Shown here in pieces: positions 1 to 4,376 of a stretch of 7,458 bases of DNA. Below the pieces are notes generated by a model. It saw nothing but the letters and a program-made list of their open reading frames with translations. It searched no databases and was not told where the DNA came from. The translations under genes and the position numbers were made by a program. The stretch lies in assembly GCA_002298155.1 (NCBI GenBank), contig DBME01000359.1, forward strand, positions 1-7,458. Reading direction: 5' to 3'. Every line of letters starts with the position of its first letter. Position 1 is the first letter of the stretch. The DNA comes from Holophagaceae bacterium UBA706. Lineage in GTDB: Bacteria > Acidobacteriota > Holophagae > Holophagales > Holophagaceae.

Positions 1-2
1 TC

Positions 3-2165
3 CCGGGATACCTGGTTTCGCGAGGCGCGGTCCGACCCTATATCTTCGGGGACCATACCAGGAGGATCACTTGGTATCTCTGGCTCAACCCCCAGGATGA
101 GGCCGTCCTCTCCGTCCGTGGCGAGGATTGGCTCTTGAAGCTCCGGGTTGAATACCAGGTGGTCACATTCACCGTCCCTCTCGAAGAGGCGAAAAGCATC
201 GCCCCCGGCCTGGGCTGGGACCGGGCCCCCCGGTGGATGCTCATTTCAGACAAGGGGATGGAGATCGGCCAGGGCTCGGACATGCCCAGGGAGGACACGA
301 TCCTTCCCCTGTTCCGGGAGGGCGGCAACGTCCCGAACTGGGAGTGGCGGAGAGCCCAGCTCAAGCAGCACCCCGACCTCGGCCCCCTTTGGGCCATGGA
401 AGTGGGCACCAACGCCTGGGTTGCACGCATGCGGATCAGGAACCTCCAGAACCAGGGCAAGGTGGCCGTTCTGCCCATGGACAGTTCAGTGGCTCTGGAA
501 TTTTCGAGCCACTACGCCTTCAAGGGAGACGATCCGGAAGCGCGGGAGAAACTGGCTGGGGAGGTATTCCGGGAACTGGCCGTTTCCCTGGAAGGTTTTT
601 TTGCCGTACACGGCTGGGAGGACAACATCATTTTCACCCTGATGCCTCCCCTGATCTACCTCGGGGCCGGGGACGCACCGGAAATCCGCCGCATGGCCCG
701 CAAGGCGATGGAGGATCTTGAATCCCGCCTGCGCCAGGATCCGTCCTCCCAACTCGCCATGACCTGGGTCGGATTCGCGGCTCTGGCCGAGTCCCCCCCG
801 AGCCAGTTACCCACCGGGATCACCCCCCTGCCCGATCAAGCCTGGCCGGACGCTGCGATGGTCCTGAGCCTCCTGCGTCGATACCTGGCGCGGGAGGACT
901 GGGAGGGCGCTCTGGCCCTCATGGATAATCTCGGCGCCCAACGCAAGGCACACCCCTTGGTCGAATTCGAGCAACGCCAAGACCAAGCTTTAATCGAAGG
1001 TGGACGGGCGATCGCCTTGATCAAACTTCACAGGCCAGGGGAGGCAGCATCGGCCCTGGAACATGCCCGCCAGGTGAGCCCCAGCACGTGGAAGCCCGCA
1101 GACAGCCTTTTCAACTTTATCTTCGACAAGGATGACCCGGACCTCACGGCCGAGGTGAAGGCCGTACTGCGTGCGCCAGCTCCCAAGGCGCCTCCGCCAC
1201 CCGCATCCCAACCTCCCCTGCGCCTGGCCCTCTTTGGCCAACCCCCCTGGAAGGCCGCCTGGGATGGCCTGAAGAAGGCCGATGACCTCCTGCCCTGGGG
1301 CCCCTCGGAGTTGACCTGGGGTCCCCTCGGGCCGCAGGAGGCCCTCCCGGCCTGGGGGAACGAACCCCGCTGGACCCTCTGGCGGGGAAAGGAACTCCTC
1401 GCGTCGGGCTCGCAGTGCCCCGCACCTGCGGCGTTGGCGGCCACCCTGACCTCGGCTGGCCCAGCGATGCTTCAACGCCTCACGGCCATCCTGGAACGTC
1501 AGCCGGACCATATCGCGGCCCACCGGGCCCGCCTGGTCCTGCTCAAGGCCCGGATGCCCGAACCGCGGCTCGAACCCATGCTGGCGGAGGACGAGCGGGT
1601 GGTGATGGTGCCCGAAGCCTTTTCGGGCGGGGGGGCTGGACTGCCCCTGGATTTCGGTCCAAGGGCCGCCTGGGGGCCGGACCCCGCGCTATGGCAGTGG
1701 TCCGCCCAGGTGACCCTGCCAAAGGTGGAGGCCCTCCTGCGCAGTTGGCCCAGCAACGAAGCCTACTGGCAGGCCTGGACCGCCTGGTCGCGCTTCCACC
1801 CGGCGAAACCGTCCCCCTTCGCCCTGGCCCAGTCCCTCACCCTGCATGTCCCTTTTCCCCGATGGGTTAGATCTCTTTCCAAGCAGACGCACCAGTTCAT
1901 CGCCGAAGCCCTTGGCCGGGACCACGACAATCAGGCCCTTGTGGACTGGCTGCTGCCAGCCTGGGAGTCGCTGGACAAGGTCCCCGCCCGGGAAATCCCG
2001 TTACGCGAGTGGGTGGAACAAGGCCATGCCGAAGACATGGAAACCATCCGGAAGAGCATCGTCCAGCCACTCAAGACGGCCCTGATCGCCCTGGGACGGC
2101 CCAGGGACGCGGCGGCCGTGGAGCGGACGTTCAGGGAGATGTCGGACCGGCGCTTCGGGGAGTGA
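3..2165 (+). CDS. Large TPR-like protein of unknown function, 5'-truncated by the window edge
   Basis: I do not recognise a named family. The first usable start codon is a TTG at 135, but the same frame is open back to base 3 and the 44 extra codons read as ordinary protein (for example PYIFGDHTRRITWYLWLN), so the gene most likely begins outside the window; about 720 residues are visible. Residue numbers below count from the TTG. Residues 1-220 mix beta-type and helical sequence rich in Trp. Residues 240-345 hold helical pairs resembling tetratricopeptide repeats (WEGALALMDNLGAQ, then RPGEAASALEHARQVSP). A Pro/Ala-rich linker lies near 347-361. After it, 362-490 contains a compact segment and another helical repeat-like stretch (QPDHIAAHRARLVLLKAR), and the C-terminus ends with LIALGRPRDAAAVERTF, again TPR-like. 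No catalytic motif or membrane segment is visible in this part; the N-terminus with any signal peptide is missing. It converges with the gene at 2206-3210. A protein-binding or scaffold role is only an inference from the repeat-like helices. Confident that it is coding, not of its function. Confidence 0.85.
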   Translation, partial: PGYLVSRGAVRPYIFGDHTRRITWYLWLNPQDEAVLSVRGEDWLLKLRVEYQVVTFTVPLEEAKSIAPGLGWDRAPRWMLISDKGMEIGQGSDMPREDTILPLFREGGNVPNWEWRRAQLKQHPDLGPLWAMEVGTNAWVARMRIRNLQNQGKVAVLPMDSSVALEFSSHYAFKGDDPEAREKLAGEVFRELAVSLEGFFAVHGWEDNIIFTLMPPLIYLGAGDAPEIRRMARKAMEDLESRLRQDPSSQLAMTWVGFAALAESPPSQLPTGITPLPDQAWPDAAMVLSLLRRYLAREDWEGALALMDNLGAQRKAHPLVEFEQRQDQALIEGGRAIALIKLHRPGEAASALEHARQVSPSTWKPADSLFNFIFDKDDPDLTAEVKAVLRAPAPKAPPPPASQPPLRLALFGQPPWKAAWDGLKKADDLLPWGPSELTWGPLGPQEALPAWGNEPRWTLWRGKELLASGSQCPAPAALAATLTSAGPAMLQRLTAILERQPDHIAAHRARLVLLKARMPEPRLEPMLAEDERVVMVPEAFSGGGAGLPLDFGPRAAWGPDPALWQWSAQVTLPKVEALLRSWPSNEAYWQAWTAWSRFHPAKPSPFALAQSLTLHVPFPRWVRSLSKQTHQFIAEALGRDHDNQALVDWLLPAWESLDKVPAREIPLREWVEQGHAEDMETIRKSIVQPLKTALIALGRPRDAAAVERTFREMSDRRFGE

Positions 2166-2205
2166 TGGCCACAGTTCGGAGCCCGGCCGACACTGGGTAA
2201 CAAAC

Positions 2206-3210
2206 CTATCGGGAACGGTTCAACCCGCGTGGAGCTTCCAGGAACTCTTTCCATAGCTGGTCATCGTTGATGGCTTGGCCATGAAGGTACTTCCACAGGG
2301 CAAATGCCCATACCGTCTTGATTTCTTCGTATTGCGAGTTTGAGCGTTTTAGAGAATATAAATAGAACGGAGAGGGGCGCAAGAAGCCCCATATGGTATA
2401 TAGTTCTACGATTCTTGAATTTTGCCCGAGGATATTCCTGGCAGTGAAAATTCCATCCTTAGAATAACCGCATGCCTTGATTTGGTCGATTTCCGCCATG
2501 GAAAGAAGACCCACCAATTGAGTGGCTGCGTCCTTAAACCCCTCCGGCATCGTGGAAATCGCTCGTGGCTCTGTGCCAGCCCTGGTGATCACTTTGGGTG
2601 GCTGATCCGATCCTGCCAACTTGGCAAGTATTATCAACAGCGCGGTATAAGCAGACTCCTCCCGGGGAGTATTCCCATGAAGGCATGCATTGACAACAAG
2701 CACGCATTTTGGCAATGGAAATAGGGTGATCCTGTTATCAAATTCATTCGAGGTGGATCTGATTTCACACGCCAAGACACCTTCGATATTAAGATTATTT
2801 TTTTTGTAGCTGCTCCAAGGCATCCTGTTTAAACTATCCGGCATCTTGAATTCCATAACGGATCTAACGCAATCCTCAAGCGGACCATCCATGTATGCCC
2901 AATAATATTCAATGCTTCCATTCAAAATCCAATTTCTGAACACAGGTCCCTCGCCAGGGCCCAATGGCAATCCAGCATGCACCGATTCCGATTGGCCAGG
3001 TCTTAATGCCAGATCAATATTTGCGGGATTCCTGCCGTCGGTAGACAGTGAAACCCCAAGTTTTGAGAGTTTCCTGCTCTCGGTTTTCAGTGAAACCCCG
3101 AGCTGAGGAATCTCGCATTTCGCAAAGAGCGCTGACGCAGCAATAAATGCAAAAAATATACAATACCTGAAATAGTGTCGACTAAATAAGATGGTCACTT
3201 CAACCCCCAT
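2206..3210 (-). CDS. Hypothetical secreted protein with signal peptide, AT-rich, internal tandem repeat
   Basis: A 334-residue protein of no family that I recognise. The N-terminus has a basic residue patch (RHYFRY) followed by a hydrophobic stretch (CIFFAFIAASALFA, residues 17-30), a plausible Sec signal peptide cut near residue 30; Cys32 follows a Lys, so it does not form a normal lipobox. Residues 37-64 hold two 14-residue repeats starting LGVSLKTESR and LGVSLSTDGR. The mature part has scattered Cys residues (114, 148, 169, 176, 247) that could form disulfides, and a helical, Trp/Tyr-rich C-terminal third. The start is uncertain: ATG at 3210 has no clear Shine-Dalgarno, whereas an in-frame GTG four codons later is preceded by GGGGG. 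Base composition is clearly poorer in GC than the flanking genes (26 of 60 bases G/C at 2341-2400), which suggests recent acquisition. It converges on the left-hand gene with a 40-bp gap and diverges from the higB remnant side. An envelope or secreted role is inferred only from the signal peptide. Confidence 0.75.
   Translation of the reverse strand: MGVEVTILFSRHYFRYCIFFAFIAASALFAKCEIPQLGVSLKTESRKLSKLGVSLSTDGRNPANIDLALRPGQSESVHAGLPLGPGEGPVFRNWILNGSIEYYWAYMDGPLEDCVRSVMEFKMPDSLNRMPWSSYKKNNLNIEGVLACEIRSTSNEFDNRITLFPLPKCVLVVNACLHGNTPREESAYTALLIILAKLAGSDQPPKVITRAGTEPRAISTMPEGFKDAATQLVGLLSMAEIDQIKACGYSKDGIFTARNILGQNSRIVELYTIWGFLRPSPFYLYSLKRSNSQYEEIKTVWAFALWKYLHGQAINDDQLWKEFLEAPRGLNRSR
3019..3102. 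repeat. Imperfect 42-bp tandem duplication inside the hypothetical secreted gene
   Basis: Bases 3019-3060 and 3061-3102 are two adjacent copies of a 42-bp unit. The best matching core is CAGTGAAACCCC followed by AAG (3046-3060) or GAG (3088-3102), 14 of 15 identical, and the 30 bases ending each unit match at 24 positions. The length is a multiple of three, so the protein gains a second copy of a 14-residue LGVSL-type unit without a frame change, immediately after the signal peptide. Confidence 0.7.
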
Positions 3211-3231
3211 TGATTATTCTATATTCATATC

Positions 3232-3253
3232 ATTCAAATGCCGTTTGTTGAAT
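3232..3253. repeat. Inverted repeat ATTCAA-N10-TTGAAT upstream of the secreted-protein gene
   Basis: ATTCAA at 3232-3237 and TTGAAT at 3248-3253 are perfect 6-bp arms with a 10-bp spacer, one helical turn between arm centres plus a few bases. It lies 22 bp upstream of the start of the minus-strand hypothetical gene in an AT-rich stretch. It could be an operator, but arms this short occur by chance in AT-rich DNA. In the rest of 3211-3395 I see no gene and no clear promoter. Confidence 0.25.
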
Positions 3254-3395
3254 CTCAATTCACCCCATCAACGAACTCAACCCCCGCACCGGATGGCCGA
3301 TGGCAGGGGTTGCGCCCAAAATGTCATCCGTTGCCGGAACGGCTATTCAATTGGTTGAGTTTGGCACCGTTGGGTCGAGACACTTCAGCCTTTGA

Positions 3396-3496
3396 AGCAT
3401 CTCAATCAAGAGAGCGGAATCCACGCTTGCACGGATTTCCTGTTCCGCTGGCAAGGCTCCGATGCCTTTGAAGTTCAAATCGTCGTTTACCACTAG
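3396..3496 (+). pseudogene. higB: Remnant of a HigB-type (RelE superfamily) toxin gene
   Basis: HigB toxins of the ParE/RelE fold are ribosome-dependent mRNA endonucleases of about 90 residues that end in a conserved tail resembling SIRIN-DQWRICFRW-DAFEVEIVDYH. Here the tail is present but broken. Bases 3396-3443 encode SISIK, then a few extra residues, then RISC; bases 3443-3496 in another frame encode FRWQGSDAFEVQIVVYH and a stop codon. The two frames must be joined by a one-base shift near 3441-3443. The upstream part is not readable as HigB in any single frame: stops occur at 3393-3395 in the first frame and 3356-3358 in the second. The stop lies 11 bp before the antitoxin ATG, the usual higB-higA arrangement. 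This placement and the conserved tail make the identification strong although only the last third survives. The toxin is presumably inactive. Confidence 0.72.
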
Positions 3497-3507
3497 CAGG
3501 CTACGCC

Positions 3508-3795
3508 ATGATTCCAACCCACCGTGCCCCCACCCATCCTGGCGAGATTCTGCTGGAGGAGTTTCTTGCGCCCCTCGGCATCACCCAGGTCCGACTTGCA
3601 GGCCACATCGGGGTTCCCATCCAGCGCGTGAACGAGCTTGTTCGCGGCAAGCGCGGGGTGACGCCTGAGACGGCCTGGCTCCTCAGCAAGGCGTTCGACA
3701 CCAGCCCAGAGTTTTGGCTCAATCTCCAGTCTGCATTCGACCTTGCTCAGACCCGCCCGCAGCGCGTGATTCGGCCGATGGGCAACGTCAGTTGA
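3508..3795 (+). CDS. higA: HigA-family antitoxin (XRE-type helix-turn-helix), apparently orphan
   Basis: A 95-residue protein of the HigA/VapI antidote family, which neutralises HigB by direct binding and represses its own operon through a helix-turn-helix. The family hallmark HPGEILLEEFLAPLGI is at residues 10-25, followed by the DNA-binding helices (TQVRLAGHIGVPIQRVNELVRG, residues about 26-47, in which the second helix is VPIQRVNEL) and the conserved GVTPETAWLLSKAFDTSPEFWLNLQ (51-75). Length and motif order are normal for the family, so the gene looks intact. The ATG at 3508 is preceded by AGCAGG at 3495-3500, a moderate Shine-Dalgarno overlapping the stop of the toxin remnant. Its toxin partner upstream is broken, so if expressed it acts as a solitary repressor or as an antidote to HigB-like toxins elsewhere. 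Any original promoter would have sat before higB in the degenerate region. Family assignment is secure; current function is inferred. Confidence 0.93.
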   Translation: MIPTHRAPTHPGEILLEEFLAPLGITQVRLAGHIGVPIQRVNELVRGKRGVTPETAWLLSKAFDTSPEFWLNLQSAFDLAQTRPQRVIRPMGNVS

Positions 3796-4013
3796 TTCTC
3801 CCCGCCAGCCGAGACTCTGATGGGTGATGCCTAACGGTAGCCTTAATTCGGTTGCTTCTGGGCCTTTGAACTTGCGTTTAATCTTGGTGCCCTTTTTGGA
3901 AACGGGCTCAATTGGGTGTGCCTGACGACCGGAGGACATCCACCGTTCCTTGCTCGCCCAGTCCCTTTCGCCATACGGAGTGGCAGCCTGGGGGCAAGGC
4001 ACCTAGCCTGCAT
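3796..4013. other. Non-coding stretch between the two antitoxin genes
   Basis: I see no credible gene on either strand here. The plus strand has scattered stops. A long open frame on the minus strand spans this stretch and runs antisense through higA, but its protein (rich in Arg, Lys, Pro, Gly) resembles nothing I recognise and part of it is only the shadow of higA. There is no hairpin with a T-tract that would serve as a higA terminator. The stretch could be the eroded remains of an inserted segment. Confidence 0.4.
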
Positions 4014-4042
4014 TTGAAATGACCTTAAAAAGGTACGATAAT
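4014..4042 (+). promoter_or_regulatory. Sigma70-type promoter of the Phd/YefM-like antitoxin gene
   Basis: A -35 box TTGAAA at 4014-4019 (five of six to consensus) and a -10 box GATAAT at 4037-4042 (five of six) are separated by exactly 17 bp. Transcription would start near 4049, giving a short leader before the ATG at 4067. This placement also argues that the upstream in-frame ATG at 4019, which lies within the promoter, is not the real start. Confidence 0.72.
4022..4034. promoter_or_regulatory. Palindrome ACCTT-AAA-AAGGT in the promoter spacer, candidate autoregulatory operator
   Basis: Perfect 5-bp arms around AAA lie between the -35 and -10 boxes of the antitoxin promoter. Phd/YefM and RelB-type antitoxins are known to repress their own promoters by binding short palindromes that overlap the core elements, so this is a natural candidate site. 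Binding is inferred from position and symmetry only. Confidence 0.45.
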
Positions 4043-4066
4043 CTGGTCCTCAAGGAGCGGCCAACC

Positions 4067-4309
4067 ATGCAACGCCTCCACGCACGATCCTCTGTAAGCA
4101 TCAGTGATCTGAAGAAAAACCCGAGCGGTGTGATCGCCCAGTCCAAGGGGGAACCGGTCGTTATCCTGAACCACAATCGCCCAACCGCCTATTTGATCCC
4201 AGCAGCGACCTTTGAAGCGATCCTTGAACACCTCGATGACCTGGATCTTGCACGCTTGGTTCGGGAACGGCAGGACGAGCCCTCCACGAAGGTAAGGCTC
4301 GATGAATGA
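4067..4309 (+). CDS. Phd/YefM-family antitoxin (StbD/RelB-like), apparently without toxin
   Basis: An 80-residue type II antitoxin. Proteins of this family bind a ParE/RelE-like or Doc toxin with a flexible C-terminus and autorepress through the N-terminal fold. Visible hallmarks are SVSISDLKKNPSGVIAQ (residues 10-26), the strand GEPVVILNHNRPTAYLIP (29-46) and the helix ATFEAILEHLDDLDLARLVRERQ (48-70), followed by a polar toxin-binding tail ending KVRLDE. NHNRPTAYLIP is especially like the StbD/RelB subgroup. The ATG at 4067 is chosen because AAGGAG (4052-4057) sits nine bases before it; a longer reading from ATG 4019 starts inside the promoter. Toxin genes usually overlap or closely follow this family, yet only a ten-codon frame follows before the convergent gene. 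The family call is secure; it is either an orphan antitoxin or a fossil of a lost pair. Confidence 0.92.
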   Translation: MQRLHARSSVSISDLKKNPSGVIAQSKGEPVVILNHNRPTAYLIPAATFEAILEHLDDLDLARLVRERQDEPSTKVRLDE

Positions 4310-4334
4310 AATGGCAGCGGAACGCCATCTCTAA
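4302..4334 (+). other. Ten-codon overlapping frame at the position expected for the toxin
   Basis: An ATG at 4302 overlaps the antitoxin stop codon by eight bases, the typical translational-coupling arrangement for the second gene of a toxin-antitoxin pair. The frame reads MNEMAAERHL and stops with TAA at 4332-4334. It is far too short to be a RelE/ParE toxin and does not clearly match the start of one. It may mark the place where a toxin gene was deleted, or be chance. Confidence 0.25.
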
Positions 4335-4349
4335 GTTGCCCAGGGCAAC
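4335..4349. repeat. Perfect 15-bp palindrome GTTGCCC-A-GGGCAAC in a convergent gap
   Basis: Seven-base arms around a single A sit between two convergent genes. As RNA it would form a six-pair GC-rich stem with a three-base loop, on either strand. No T-tract follows in either direction (CTAGAAAG to the right; TTAGAG on the minus strand), so it is at best a weak or factor-assisted bidirectional terminator. It could also be a protein-binding site or a deletion scar, since it begins directly after the TAA at 4332-4334. Confidence 0.4.
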
Positions 4350-4376
4350 CTAGAAAGCGTTCTCTCCTCGTTTGGG

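Noticed and set aside
2166..2205. Search for a terminator between the convergent genes at the left
   Set aside because: The 40-bp gap contains short GC-rich complementarity but no stable stem followed by a T-tract on either strand.
2370..2394. GGGGC-N7-GCCCC hairpin within the hypothetical secreted gene
   Set aside because: It lies inside a continuous coding frame, has no T-tract and only five-base arms, so chance is sufficient.
3238..3471. A 77-codon plus-strand open frame upstream of higA as a possible intact toxin
   Set aside because: Its own frame shows no toxin motif; the HigB-like tail lies in two other frames of the same DNA, so the frame is an accident over a pseudogene.
3827..3834. 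GCCTAAC resembling one end of an integron attC site, with a gene-cassette-like setting of small antitoxin genes
   Set aside because: No GTTRRRY partner occurs at the proper distance downstream, no imperfect long palindrome is present, and there is no integrase in the window.
3493..4002. A 169-codon minus-strand open frame spanning higA and the gap beside it
   Set aside because: About half of it is the antisense shadow of the clearly real higA gene, and the rest has biased, low-complexity composition without any recognisable motif or ribosome binding site.
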